Shown: positions 1-11,890, counted from the stretch's first letter. The stretch is 64,000 nucleotides of DNA from Isoetes taiwanensis (GCA_021234155.1 JAJEKV010000271.1:188001-252000); one strand, 5' to 3'. Program-made: numbers and translations. The notes: generated by a model not told the origin, from the sequence alone.

Positions 1-100
1 TGGTGAAGAGTGCAAGTGTTGTTGTGAGGTTTGTGGACTTGGTGAGAAGTGTTTGGCCAGCCAACATACATATGACTCAAGCAGCGAGCTCTGAAGCGCT

Positions 101-2049
101 GTGGTTTACAACAAGAGCGAGGATGAAGAATGGTATAAACATGACTGCTTGATGCAAAAATATCAGAGCTGTGGCATAAAAGGTTTTCCTATATGTCCAA
201 GAGAAAGAGAGGATCATGAGTTCTTGCTTGAATGGAAAACGTTTGAAAAGGTAAAACTTTCTTTATTGCATGCGACAACATGCTGAGATGTGTTGGCATC
301 TGCTGGATCCTACTTTTCTGCTTTCAAGTTGCACTAATCTTATGTTTTATGCTGCAGACCTTGCTACAAATTCCAATGGAGATAGAAGATGCTGCTGGAG
401 TTGCGGACTATGTTACCGAGGAAGTACTAGGTGGCAGCAGAAAGAAAAGTTCCATTGCTCGGGAAACAAAAGTAAGAAAGCTAAGATAGCTGGTGGAACA
501 CATTCTGGAACTGCAGCACAAGACAAGACCTCAACTGGCAAGGGAAAAAAAAAAGAACCAAAGCTAGTTCTTAGATTGTCTTACAAGAGAACGACAGTAA
601 AGAATTTCATTTCCTACCTGTGTCCCACATTGAAGATATATGTGCCACATAATTACAAGGCTAGATAGCAGGCTCTGCAATTCAAGAGTTCCCTGGACAA
701 TATCCAAGATGGCACCGTTGTTTCTGTAATTGATTTTGCAGAGAATTACAACATAAAAATACAAAGAGAGGTTTAGAGCCAGCACTGGCACAATGACCAA
801 ATAACAATTCTAGTCAACATCACATATAGGATAGACAAAAGCTTTGGGATCAGAAAGCCATTGAAGGAAACCCATTTTTACTTAAGTGATGACAAGATTC
901 ATGACACTCTTTTTGTGCAGCACTGTCTTAGAAAGCATAATTTATGGCTAGTATCAAATGGAGCAGAATTCTCCAGGCATATATAGTTTGGTCAGATAGT
1001 TGTTCTAGCCAATTCAAATCTGCCCCGCCATTCTATTTCCTGCCAAGATATCACAATGAGTTGGGAAGGAAATAATGTGGAATTTCTTCGGGACAGTCCA
1101 TGGTAAGGGAGAGCACGATGGACAAGGAGCAGTTCCTAAGAGGGCACTCACTAGAGAGCAGTTCAAGTATGATGGAGTGAGATTTAGGGGTGCTGGTGAT
1201 GCCTGTGAAATCGCAACTCGTTGGAATGAAGGTACCAACAAGGGGAACATCAAAAGGTATTATGTTTTCATCTGCTGTATTCTGCTGAGTAATGCTGTCT
1301 CTGAACTGCTGTAATGTGCTGAGTAATGCTGCATTATGCTGAGTAATGCTATCTGTGGACTGCAATACTTGTTGTTGTCTCTTTGTAGGCACTTCAGGTT
1401 AATTGGAAAGGATGATGTTGATAGGATAGACCGGCTGGACTGTGCCAGGGTGAAAGGGACCAAAGAAATACACAGCATCAGGATATACATGGCGAAATCG
1501 ACCACAAGGGTGGCTCATAGAGGTCTAAGTTATTTCTGTGGAAACTGTTTGAAAGGAAACTGGTCATGTTGTGTAAATAGGCACAGGTTGAAGAATTGAA
1601 AGTATGTGACACTAGACCCTATGAAGTCTACTGGTGAAACACTTGATGACGAAATTGACGAGGCATTTTTTGAAGGTGATGGGGAATGGCTTAGTGGAAA
1701 CATAGAGGATGATGACAACTTTGCACTTGTAGCCAAGGAGGGCAATCAAGAAAATGCAGACTTCTATGTGGTGAAGTGTGTTAAGCCGAGGCATACTCTT
1801 GACAAAATTGTACACGACAGTTAGGGTCAGACTTTTAATATCGATGAACATATGTTGGCTGGTTTATACTATGTTATCCAACCCGATGGTAGTTGTGAGC
1901 TACTTCAAAACAAAAGTCTTACTTATTAATACAGTCATCATGTCTCAGTAATCAAATTTGAGGTGAATCAAATTCCCGACACCAACATGTTTTTCCTTGA
2001 GGAGGCTACCCATCAGATGATCCTTGATAGCCTACCATATGAAGGTTGA
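101..2049 (+). pseudogene. Decayed transposase-like gene (AENY / SDxxSSQFK / HGKGExDG family)
   Basis: Plus-strand frames carry an ordered set of blocks: VIDFAENYNIKIQ near 730-760, a histidine/aspartate block (KETHFYLSDDKIHDT) near 865-905, WSDSCSSQFKSAPPFYF near 990-1035, WNFFGTVHGKGEHDGQGA at about 1078-1130, then a downstream exon from 1389 (HFRLIGKDDVDRIDR). I recognise this order from uncharacterised, transposon-like proteins of cnidarians and non-seed plants; the spaced Asp/Glu residues would suit an RNase-H-fold transposase, which is inference. In-frame stops (a CAG-to-TAG type change near 774, another near 986) and a frameshift at about 1071 show it is dead. A GT-AG intron at 1257-1388 is still readable. 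The extent upstream of 540 is uncertain, and no terminal repeats were found. Confidence 0.55.
1257..1388 (+). repeat. Intron built from TGCTGAGTAATGCTG-type repeats
   Basis: The intron of the transposase-like relic starts GTATTATG and ends TTTGTAG. Most of it is a degenerate tandem repeat of TGCTGAGTAATGCTG (clear copies near 1285, 1316 and 1336). Similar CTGCTG-rich stretches occur in other non-coding pieces of the first 9 kb. Confidence 0.6.
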
Positions 2050-2185
2050 AAATGGTTTGACCTAGTTGTTTCATCATTTCAGCATTTATCTTAAATTTTG
2101 AAGACCTTTATCTTAAATTTTGATGTTGTGTTAGAGACATTACTTGGAATCAATACTCAAGATTACTAAAAGTAAGTCATATATA

Positions 2186-2713
2186 TTACAAAAGGTGTAC
2201 AATGGTATTTTCAGGAGTCATTGGAGTTTTCAGAGTGGTTAGAGTCTTCAGGAGTGTGCCCAGCAACTGCCTTTGTACCTCTTTTGAAGCATTGAGGACA
2301 TAATAGGTCGAGACAAGATAGTTATTGAGACAGTAATCCAACACGTCAGCTGTCTCCTTCTGCAACCATGCATCAGTGATGTCTAGCTGTGAGATTGTTT
2401 CTTCAACTGTATGGGAAGACAAGTAATCCAATGCTGGACACACAAACTTCTGTAAAAAATTGCCCTCTTCCTTCCCCTTGAAAGGCGTAATAGGAACAGT
2501 TGTGTGTGGAGGGTTTAAAAACCCTTTGTGTAGGCTGTCACCTACCAAGAAAATCATACCATGATATTCAAGAAAATCATCAAGTACAACCTTTAACTCC
2601 TTAAAAAAAAGTTGCTTTATTGTATTGGTTGGATGCTCGCATGCATAGCACTGCTCTTGACCATATACCTTTAACAATTTAGTCCGCAATTCTCGAAACA
2701 ATGCATCCACCAT
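2186..2713 (-). CDS. Hypothetical 175-residue protein, uninterrupted ORF
   Basis: An uninterrupted 175-codon reading frame on the minus strand, surrounded by decayed sequence. The predicted protein is mixed alpha/beta in character, with a CYACEHPTN segment near residue 22, a central GMIFLVGDS segment near residue 52 and a Leu-rich, probably helical C-terminal third. I do not recognise a family. It lies convergent with the transposase-like relic and about 130 bp from it, so it may be an accessory ORF or last exon of the same or a neighbouring element. No clear promoter or acceptor was identified upstream. An intact frame of this length in an AT-rich region is unlikely by chance, but expression is unknown. 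Confidence 0.4.
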   Translation of the reverse strand: MVDALFRELRTKLLKVYGQEQCYACEHPTNTIKQLFFKELKVVLDDFLEYHGMIFLVGDSLHKGFLNPPHTTVPITPFKGKEEGNFLQKFVCPALDYLSSHTVEETISQLDITDAWLQKETADVLDYCLNNYLVSTYYVLNASKEVQRQLLGTLLKTLTTLKTPMTPENTIVHLL

Positions 2714-3527
2714 ATCCCTACCCTACGTAACCCCCCGTGTGAATATGCACCCAAACCAAAGGGGGTTTAAGGGGGATTTTAATTTGTTAATAATGTTAGT
2801 TGTGTGTTAATGGTTTGTGTTGACTAAAAAAAATTTTGGCCCCTTCGGGGCCTTAAGGATGGTGTAGGGGTGTAGATATAGACATTACCTAATACTCTAA
2901 TGATGGATGATATATCATAGCCTCACAAATCTAACAAACTAGATGTGCTCAAATTATGGAAACGAAAACATTGCATAGAATTAGACATATAATATTATAC
3001 CAATACCAATATTAATACATGAGGTAGCTGGATATCAGCGGTTGTCCAAAGATACTTCACTTTCGAGGGTTGAAGTTATCGCTCTCTTATCTGAATACTG
3101 TTTCATTAGCCATTAGCCATTTGTAAGACAACGCTCATGAAGCTTCCGGTTTGATAAGGGAATTAGCAGCATGTGATAAATAACATTTATTCCACAACCT
3201 AATTGAAATGGATTCCCATGCTGCACATGTCAGCAATGAATGACTAGCTGAACCTTGTATATGGATAGAAACTAGCCTTGGACTAACAGACATTTTACAT
3301 TCAACATGCCAATATCAGCAGTCTTTTCACGGAACACATGCATCAGGATAAGAGAAGAAAGTTTTCAGATCTGAATTCAATATAAGAAAGCAGGAACTTT
3401 GCAAAACAAACGATGATTATTGCATACCCATTCAAAGATCCTTGAGGCGCGACCTCATAGCCTTTCCAAGGCTTACACATGCTTCAACACATAACTTCAA
3501 ACCTTCCAAAATCCTTTCGTAAGACCA
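2714..3527. other. Gene-free AT-rich stretch with one small hairpin
   Basis: No convincing coding sequence on either strand. The only structure seen is a short GC stem-loop at 2838-2852 (GGCCCC, loop TTC, GGGGCC) preceded by an A-run and T-run, which is terminator-like in shape but without known meaning in a plant nucleus. Confidence 0.4.
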
Positions 3528-5142
3528 TTAGCCGATCCACAAGTAAGATGAGTAATTTCGTTTCTTGAAGTCATGTGTGCAACTAACAAGCTTCCATCTT
3601 CGGTCTCTGCTCATCATCCAGTTAGGGTCCAAAAGGATCATTATCCCTAATAAAACTTGCAGATATAGTGACACAAGGTCATGCATGTCAATTCCAAGAT
3701 TCGCAAGCGCAAGTGATGCGCAATTTATAACAACACTCAAATCCCTCCACCCGGATTGTAGAATCAATGCAAAAACATCTAGTGTTGTCTTAGGAAATGA
3801 ATGCAAATCGATAGCCCCCGCGAGAGATTTATACGATTGCACATGAATATTTCATGAGTCTAATGACTGATTGGGCTTCCCCTAACGGTAGATTGCAAAG
3901 GTAGTAAATTTTACATGGCAATTGAGCCTACTGTAATCTTTGAATGCTTGGGCTTTCTTACTTTTCGTGGGCCAAAAGGCGAAACTATGAGTTTAGTTTG
4001 TCCAAAACTGTGATATGCGAACCCGCCGGCGCTTCATCGCACCTGTTTTGAAAAATGCGGGCAATCAGCCATGCATTGAGCAACATCTTCAAGCCGTCTT
4101 GGAGCTGCATAGCCAAACGATATATCATCCATCCTAGAAAATTTTAGAGACAATGAGATGCCCTCTTTTGTGCAACAAACACTTTTTTGGCTTAATAAAC
4201 GCCTCTGGATTTGGTAAAGCGTTGCACTTTGTGGCTTTGGCTGCAACCATGACTTCTGCAAACTTCATCTGCAAGCATAGCAGCAAACAGAGCATCTGTG
4301 TTTCCCCTACATCCAAAAATGTTTTAGAGCCATCTTAAGCGGCATTGTCTAGCAACCGTAGTGCAAAATCTGCCAGATTATTCTCACCCAGCATGCTGCT
4401 CCCAAGCATGCCTTGTATAGATGCAACCCCACAATTATTCATCTTTGGTTTTTCTTAAGCTTTTACATTATGACCATCTTGCAATATATCATCTTCGTCA
4501 CCAAAACTGCAAAACCATGGTCGTGTTATGAAGGGCATAAAATAAACCTTTATGAAGAAGCGTTCAAAATCTTCATACATTGTAGACCTAAAGCTACGGT
4601 CAATCTTTGTTTCTCACACGAAGAATCTTTGTGTCGAGCGTGGTCTTCTACGTGCGAGGAACAGGTCCGCCTCCGCAACACCTCGTCTACCATCTCGATT
4701 TCTTTCCATTAGGTAGCCGGTGAATGTTGGATCAAAGTCTATACTCTTATACACGGACGGGCCTTTTTGATCAAAGGAAAAACAGTGCTTTCAACACCAA
4801 TGTACATCTTTGCAACGTAGTACTGTCAAAATAGAAGATAATAAAACAACTCTTTGCCGTTTCATTTGGATCCACCCAGCGTAGGAATATCTTTGAAATC
4901 CTTATTTTCAAAGGGCCGAAACCCGTTTGTTCAATACCCCAAATTCGAGAATACCCAAAGTCTAAGGACGAATGTAATGGCACAGGAAGACATGCAACAG
5001 GAAACATAAGAGTTACCAGAGGATATTTAAACAGATCCCAGTACATCCCGTAGAAAGCCAAGAGCCCATCCTTTGGCTCTGCTTCTTCGGCTCTGCTCTT
5101 GGCCTTCTTGGGTCTTGCTTTGGTAAAGAAATTTTGCACCAA
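3528..5142 (-). pseudogene. Fragments of an unrecognised minus-strand gene
   Basis: Three coding-looking pieces lie in order on the minus strand: 5142-4771 (basic KKAKSRAEE start, later FGPLKIRISKIFLRWVDP), 4316-4034 (LQMKFAEVMVAAKATKCNAL, then SRMDDISFGYAAPRRLEDVA in another frame) and 3842-3528 (LGIDMHDLVSLYLQVLLGI, DRRWKLVSC). The middle piece needs a frame change near 4150, so it is broken or contains a tiny intron. The composition is that of a globular helical protein. I could not place the family. The pieces may be separate exons of one host gene or unrelated relics. Confidence 0.3.
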
Positions 5143-6226
5143 AAGATAGAACCCTAAAATGGATTAGGTCGAGCCCTGCATGCTTCAGCTTTCGAAATTC
5201 ATAGGTGAACCATTGGAAATTGGCACCAAAATCAACGCCAGCGTATATGCACTCTAGATGTACCGATTAGTACGTCTCATGGAATACCATCATCAAATCA
5301 TATAAAAACCTTATAGAAAAAAGTATAAAAATACAAAAGGAACCCCCTGTTATTTTGCTACATATTCGAAGTAGAGAAGCACTCCATATCACAATATTAA
5401 AAACCTCTGCAGTGCCCACTCCACAAACTCATGGTACCCTGGTCTCTTATTTGCAGTTTCTTTTACAACATGATTCGTATGAGGTGGAGGCAAGATTTTT
5501 TGGCTGCTCTCCTCTATCGTGTCACCATCAACTTCCGTCTGAGTTTCCATACCTCAACGTTTGAACCCATTGCCGAGTTGTGATAGACTATGCTGGATAT
5601 GCTGCGAGCTGTGTTGGACTGTACTGCCAAACTGTGCTGGATTATGCTGCGATCTGCTGGATTTTGCTTCAGCTTTGCTACCCGATGATAGAGAGTGCTG
5701 AAAGCCATAGTCAGATACATCTGTGTTAGTATCTCCCTGCCCCAATGTATTGGTGTTTCCTGGCTATCAGTATTCCTTGCAGTGGCCTTCCGTGCTTTAT
5801 CCTCCCTTTTATCATTAACAACCTGCCTTGTTCTCTTGCAATAGCAAAGGTGTTGCTCAAATTACCAACTGAAATTTGTAGAGAATATACAAGGCGAAAT
5901 ACAATAGGAAAACAATTCTAAACTCTAAATCCTGAATGGCACCTTTTGTATATTAGAGGTTGTGTTGGCATTCCATTAGTGGCATTGTCTTCTTCATCAG
6001 ATTCACTAAGTATAACCATTGGCTGCCTTCTTTTTCTGCAGACAAGTTTTTACTCGAGCCTAAGTTGAATAAATTAACCAAACAAGATTTACTCCGGCCC
6101 CAGAGGTGGAAGAAAACAGGGATCAAATATATTAATTGTTTAAACAAAAACCTTTTTGGCTGATGGTTTAGGGTTGTCTTGAGCAATCAAAGTTTGCCTG
6201 TCTGAAATACATATGGCAAAATTACA
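5143..6226. other. Gene-free stretch, partly TGCTGGA-rich
   Basis: No supported gene. Around 5590-5700 the plus strand is rich in degenerate TGCTGGAT/TGCTGCGA units, resembling the intron repeat of the transposase-like relic near 1.3 kb. The rest is AT-rich and featureless. Confidence 0.4.
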
Positions 6227-6601
6227 TTAGCCTTGTTTTTTTTCCAAATGATACTTCTCTAAAGACATCTTCATCAAGATTAACTTCTGACTCACCCTCA
6301 CTCTCTTCTTCCACAGTGTCAACCTGGAGACCTTGGAAATGGCTTTAAGAACCTGATTGTCGACATCTTCGCCATCGTTTTCCTTCCCTATAGCAACCGT
6401 GTTAGAGGAGGCCTTTGTAGAGGCAGCTGCAGAATTTGGAATTACAACATAATTGGCAAAATCTTCAGTACTTTGAATCTCCCTTAGGTTCTGCATGGGT
6501 TGGTGTCTTGAAGATTGTCTTTGTCGAGGTGCTACAATGTCCGCAAAGCTGGCGATACCTTTGTTGTCCAACGCCTCTGAGGATCTTCTCATCGTTACCA
6601 A
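6227..6601 (-). CDS. Ser/Gln-rich fragment downstream of the RING-H2 gene
   Basis: A 124-codon open frame on the minus strand, polar and low in hydrophobic residues (IVAPRQRQSSRHQPMQNLRE near residue 23, ending in a Lys-rich tail). It lies 250 bp downstream of the RING-H2/coiled-coil ORF in the same orientation, so it could be a 3' exon of that gene or of the same element. No family is recognised and the start is arbitrary. Confidence 0.25.
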   Translation of the reverse strand: MVTMRRSSEALDNKGIASFADIVAPRQRQSSRHQPMQNLREIQSTEDFANYVVIPNSAAASTKASSNTVAIGKENDGEDVDNQVLKAISKVSRLTLWKKRVRVSQKLILMKMSLEKYHLEKKQG

Positions 6602-6850
6602 TTCAAATTGAGATCCTGAAAATAGGCATGTACCTTTTTTTCCATGTCTTGACTATGGAGTTTGAACCCTTGTAGACTTGTGTTTTGCTGATCCTGGGGT
6701 CCTTTTACTTCTTGGTGTATTAACTTGTTTCCTTTTCCTATTGCTATCGGGAGTTGTGGCTACATGCTCATCAACATCAATTATCTCATTCCGGGCCATT
6801 GAGATGCTCCAAAGATATAACACTTCTGCTTTCTTTGTTCCATGCTTCCC

Positions 6851-7541
6851 CTATTCCTGCACTAACCCTGTAGGAATAGTCTCTGAACACTCGAGGCAAC
6901 ATGTTTTTTCCATGAGCAAACTGAGGCAGCTCACATGATAATGATGTCCACATTTCATCCGTAGGCTAAGGGTGTAATCATCCTGGAATGCAAGACCACA
7001 TGTGGAGCATCTCTTCTCATCTCCAAAATTGGCAATCTGAGTGGTATTGGAATGATGCTTCAGCTGATCATTTCTCTTGGTCATTTCCCTCAGCCTGATG
7101 ATATTTTGTAAGTGCTGCTGGGCTTTTGCAAGGAGGGACTCGTTATAAGCAACCTCAGCAGTTAGAGCAACCACTTGTTGTATCATGGTTTCATCTATTG
7201 GCCCACGTCCCATTTCAAGGAGGGACTTCAACATATACTCTGTCATATCTTTCTCCCTCTCCAAATTCTGAATCTCAGTAGAGGCATTAGGATCTGAGAG
7301 GGCTTGAAGACGTGCAATATTATCCTTTATGGTCTGCAACTTCTGCTGTGCAGCCGAAAAGAAGGTGCCCTTTGCTTGAGATTGTGCAACTAGTTCCTTC
7401 TTGGATACTAGATCACTCTGTTGCATTTTTAAGGCATCCTGCACACCTTGGATCATGCTTTCCAGGCGGGCAATGTTTTTCCCATTGGGCACATTGCAGT
7501 ACTTCTGAAGGACAACCTCCCTTCTAATTTTACACCAGTGC
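6851..7541 (-). CDS. Coiled-coil protein with C-terminal RING-H2 finger (exon)
   Basis: The exon probably starts at 7541 just after a CTCAGCAG acceptor and reads HWCKIRREVVLQKYCNVPNG before the first internal Met at 7492, so that Met is probably not the true start. Residues 1-150 from that Met are heptad-rich (long Leu/Gln/Glu coiled coil). The C-terminus has CSTC, then CGHHYHVSC, then CLEC, which is exactly the Cys3-His2-Cys3 spacing of a RING-H2 finger (E3 ubiquitin-ligase type). Upstream coding to about 7785 is in a different frame, consistent with an intron or frameshift there. The gene sits among transposon relics, so it may be element-borne rather than a host gene. Specific family not identified. 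Confidence 0.5.
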
Positions 7542-7749
7542 CTGCTGAGGCTGGCCTTTCTGTTATGCTTTCAGGTGCTATTGTCTGCTGAGATTTGCTG
7601 GGCTCTGCTATGCTCACAGGGCCGTTGGTGTTGGGTTCACATTTAACCTTGCTCGAATAGGCCCTACTTTTTGTTGCCACTGCTGCCCAGTTAACCTTGA
7701 AATTTTCTGGATCCTGCTTGGCCCTCTGGCAGTTTGTTGAATGCAAATA

Positions 7750-8068
7750 AATAGAATAGAATAGAATAGGTTTTGAGCGTCCCAAACCTCATTATACTAT
7801 GCAGCAGAAATGACATCCGTTCGAAACTGAGAGGGATGTACACCATCATTTGGTAGACCCGCATAAGTATGAAAGTCCTCCTCTCTCGACAATCAGCTAG
7901 GTCTGGTCTCAGGGGCACATTCCTTATGAGCTAGAAGAAAGCAAGAAAAACAAATTAACAAGGCACCCTAAGCCCATATCAAAATTGGCAGTGCATTTTG
8001 CTTACCTTGCGCATGGTATCCGTTAGTATTACTGACCGAGCCGGCAGATTAACAACCTTCTTCGCCAT
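7750..8068 (-). CDS. 5' exons of an unrecognised minus-strand gene
   Basis: A first-exon candidate at 8006-8068 encodes 21 residues (MAKKVVNLPARSVILTDTMR, then K) and ends in AAG followed by a perfect GTAAG donor. A second piece near 7925-7770 follows a plausible acceptor; its most natural frame reads EEDFHTYAGLPNDGVHPSQF, but a stop lies in that frame upstream, so it is damaged or wrongly joined. It lies just upstream of the RING-H2 exon in the same orientation and could be the start of that gene. The family is unknown. Confidence 0.35.
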
Positions 8069-9924
8069 AGTGCATTTGATTTTTGGAATGCTAAAGTAGA
8101 ATGTGAAAATTCTCGAGCTTTCTCCGCGGGCTTTTTTGGCCAGAATAGCGAAAATTGGGGAACATACGGTTGCAATTTACAAACTCAAAACTTCATTTCC
8201 CTTGGGGTCACATTCATTACGGTGGGCGGTAAACAAGTTATGATTAGAACGGGTACGGTCTATATGAAGTGACGGGCATCAAATAGGTTAGACTATAATT
8301 GGTGAAGGGTGGAAAATGTAAGTCTGAAGGGTGCTAGTGCTGGGTCTGGCCCGCATTTATTTGTAACCCACCAGCATACTCTTGCCCCACTATTAAAGAA
8401 AAAAAAGCACGTCCCTCACATTCCAAGAACGTTTCCAACTATGTAGACTACAAATATTGCTCTCTATTAAAAAAAAAAAAAACATTCTTGCTCGTTTCCA
8501 ACATTGCCTTCTTTAAGGCTTTTGTAACACTAGCAAGTATTGCTACTCCACATACAATGTTCTTTGCAAGTCGATGCTTCATCCTTTTTTCCATCATTTT
8601 CATCAAATGTGACCAATCATGCGGGTATGCAATTTGTATTTGATTGGTTGAATCCCATATAGCTGTGCTAGGTTTTGAAGTCAACATCTTCTACAGCTTA
8701 CCTCTTCCTTTATATCTTTGCTTGTTATAATGATTGTGATCGACTAAGTCTTTTAGTGCATTATTTTATGGGTTCACCTCTTCTTCTCACTATATTTACC
8801 TTCTTCATATGCCCACAACCATTCTTTTTCTCCCTCAGCCCCTGCCGCAAGCCTGCCCTACTGCTAGTTGTTTTTGGGTTGCCCCTAGGGGGGCAAACCC
8901 TCGTTCATGTGGGTTTGTGGCATATCATGAGTATATGCTGGCATATATCCAGAATATGCTGGTGACTGCTCAAAACCCATTGTCCCCTGTAAACTGGCGG
9001 TCACCAGCATTATGGATTGCGGATGTTCTAACCGGTTAACTGGGATGGCAGACCGACGCTGGAATTTGATGAATATGGCAGGGTATTCTCCTCTGCCTTC
9101 TATCATTACTGACAATAAATCGATGGAGTGTAAATCTTAAGCGTAAATTGGAAGAGCAGTCTTCTGGGCTGAGCAAAGCTACGATTTTTTTTTTCTCTAA
9201 CAGAGCAGTAGCTGAAAAAGGCAACGTAACCCTCAACCCTTTTTCAGAAGCTTCAAGAACATTTCTTTTCTTTAAAACAGGGGTCTCACTGTGATGTGGA
9301 AGCAAGATTTCCATGCATTTTCATTCTTCCTCATTCCCACCCCCCGGTCTCTGCTATAAGCGAAGAATCTGAGAGGATTGATTCATGACTTAGGGTTTGC
9401 TATTGTATCTCAAGCGATGCTCAGACTTTAGAGCCTATGGTACATTCAAGAGAGAGAGTCTATGGTACCTTTGAAGCATGTTGACCTTAGAAAGTTGCAG
9501 ATTACAGTGCTAGGGTCATCGAAATGCTAGGGTTCCCAGATTATTTGAAGAGAATTTCCATACCTGTTTTATATGGAGGAAAAATAAACACGTTTTGATT
9601 TGTGCTTGCCCTTAAAGACAACCAAATGTACAGTTGACAATATTTGCATGCATAACTAAACTTGCTGCCTCTGTTGTTTTGATATGCTTTGCTGCATTGC
9701 TTATGTACCAAATGTTTCATATGGATTCATGACAGTTATTAGATATGCTCCACCATGGACATGTATAATATTTTGTATTTGGCTCTCAAAAGCGAATGAG
9801 GAAGGGAGGATTCCCATGGTTCCTTCATATTAGCAGGGAACAGATTGAAAATAGTTAGTCTTGCTAGAAGTGACTGAAATTTATAATCAAAATATGCTTT
9901 CATAGAGAAGCTGATGTATTCCCC
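8069..9924. other. Gene-free stretch
   Basis: No convincing coding sequence. It contains A-runs near 8397 and 8468, a T-run near 9187 and a short direct repeat of ATATGCTGG near 8934-8960. Nothing else was seen. Confidence 0.35.
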
Positions 9925-9934
9925 TTGTTTGATT

Positions 9935-11890
9935 TAATTGTATGTGTGCATATTAACAGGAAATCGATTATAGTAAAGAGGGAGCCAGTGCTTGATTATA
10001 GTAAAGAGGGAGCCAATGCTGAGCTTTTCGCAAAAAACTTTAAAGATTTGAGTTATGTCAAAGTTCCTAGGATATATTGGAAATATACTATACCTCAGGT
10101 TATCAATAAAGATTTAGTGGGAGAAGACAGATCCTATTCATTATATCTCAATTGGATTTGTGGTCATTAGGTTCTTACAATGGAATACGTACCAGGCAAC
10201 AAAATTAATAGGGTAGAAGTACTTGATCAGATCGATGTTGATCGCCAAAGGTACATTTGAAACCACTTGGCAATTGCTTGTTGAAGCAATTGCGTTACCT
10301 TTTTGAAGCTACTAGTAATTGTTCAAGGTATTTGAAGAGGCATACTAGTTATTTAATTCTCATGCTGAATTCAGAAGTTTCACAGGTACTCCAAGCAATG
10401 GTGCAGATGGGGGTTCTTGTTCCTACAGGTGACATGACTGCTGTTAGGCGAACAACACAGTTCTTCTTGAACAGGCTTTTGAATTTATTTCACATGTTCA
10501 ACATAAATTCAATTTCTATTTTTACAAAATGACTCCTTATTTCAGTTTTGAGGAATGGTTAGCAGCTCAAAAGTTGAAAGAAGCAAATGCAACAGCTGAT
10601 TCTGGTTTTAGGAAAGTAACTCAGGGATAAAAGGAGCAGAAGAAGAAATTGCGTCTTGCAGCAATAGGCATTACACCATAGACCCCGGCATCTTTTTTAT
10701 TGATTGGTTTGTTGAGTTACTGCTTGCTTTGATCTGTACAGGAGAAGATCTATTATCCACCTCTGCAGATCAGCCTTTTTGGTTTCTAAGCAACCTTCAC
10801 TTTTGTCGTTCGGGCTTTTTTTGGTAAGATATATTACTCTTATTGCTAGAGAAAAAAAAGAAATAATCGGAAAGAAGCTATATTGGACCTTTATTCATCT
10901 TGCCAACATCTCATGCAGTTCTTGATGGCATTGGCAAAGGACTTGATTGCAAAACCGTAAGTTTACAAGTTGTGTACTTGAAACTTTAATGATTAAGTTG
11001 TTTAGGCATTTTAAGTTGGTACATGATGCCTGGCAAGTTATCATTTTGAGGTTGAATGCACGATATGAAATAAATGTTGCAATTGTACAGCCTTTGTGTT
11101 TGTGCTTTAATGCACTGCTTTATATTTTTCTTTTGCACAGCTATGCACTGGAGCTCTTGAGATTCCGTGAAGTTGGTTATGAAGTTTTTTACAGGGTGAG
11201 TAGCAAGTCTATCATTACATAATGACCATAGGGCTAGCTAAATAGCAGTATATTTTATACTTATTGTGTCATTGATAACAATTGCTAAAGACCGGGATCA
11301 ACAGACACAAGCTTTTATTAATCTTTTCCGTCAACCTGACAGGATAGCAAAGATGGAAGATGTCATACAGTGCCTTGTAAGGCTCGTTCATGTCTCTATT
11401 CTGAGTCAAGTCAAAAGGCATGGTTGCTAAAAGTTGTATTTATTCCAGGAACAAGGTGATCTGAAACTTTGCGTTCGGACACTGGAGTCAGAAAGGGCGT
11501 TTAAACGCGTTGCCATTGTCCAGCAGACCATAGGACAGGTATACCAACATTTTAGAAAAAGGCATGCTACGTTGTTGAATTAATACTGATGATGTTGTTT
11601 GGCAGGCTATTTTTGCAGGAACATTTTTAAATCTTGCTATCATGCTATACATTAATGCCATTGAGATGAGTTAGTGATTCTATACAACATATTTATGCTT
11701 GATTATAGCCCCATTTCTTGTTGTTTAGGTACCAGTAGTGCTGTCCTGGAAGTGCTTTGTTTGGAGCACAAGTACTTACAAGGATATTAAAGGTGAAGAG
11801 ATTGGACAGCCAATAGCTGTTAATTACTGGCACAGCTTGAGAGTTAAATTCTGAAATTTGGTGTAGTTTATTGGACTGATAGCATGTCCC
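9935..11890 (+). pseudogene. ABC1K/AarF (UbiB-like) kinase pseudogene
   Basis: Successive plus-strand pieces match the plant plastid ABC1K (AarF-domain atypical kinase) family in order: LDYSKEGANAELFAKNFKDL and YVKVPRIYW (9980-10085), VLTMEYVPGNKINRVEVLDQ (10171-10230), VLQAMVQMGVLVPTGDMTAV (10387-10450), EDLLSTSADQPFWF (about 10743-10785), LDGIGKGL (10922-10950), YALELLRFREVGYEVFYR (11142-11195), EQGDLKLCVRTLESERAFKR (11450-11510) and AIFAGTFLNLAIML (11605-11650). The family as I recall it continues from LDQ into a catalytic HADPHPGN loop; that segment and the N-terminal nucleotide-binding part are absent. Stops and frameshifts interrupt several blocks. Introns remain, so this is a decayed gene copy and not a processed retrocopy. 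The closest relative appears to be the At1g79600-type (ABC1K3-like) member, by recall only. Confidence 0.75.
9969..10018 (+). repeat. 24-bp tandem duplication inside the ABC1K relic
   Basis: The segment GATTATAGTAAAGAGGGAGC recurs twice in succession (near 9965 and 9992), duplicating the DYSKEGA codons, one base differing between the copies. It is a small local duplication in an already inactive gene. Confidence 0.6.
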
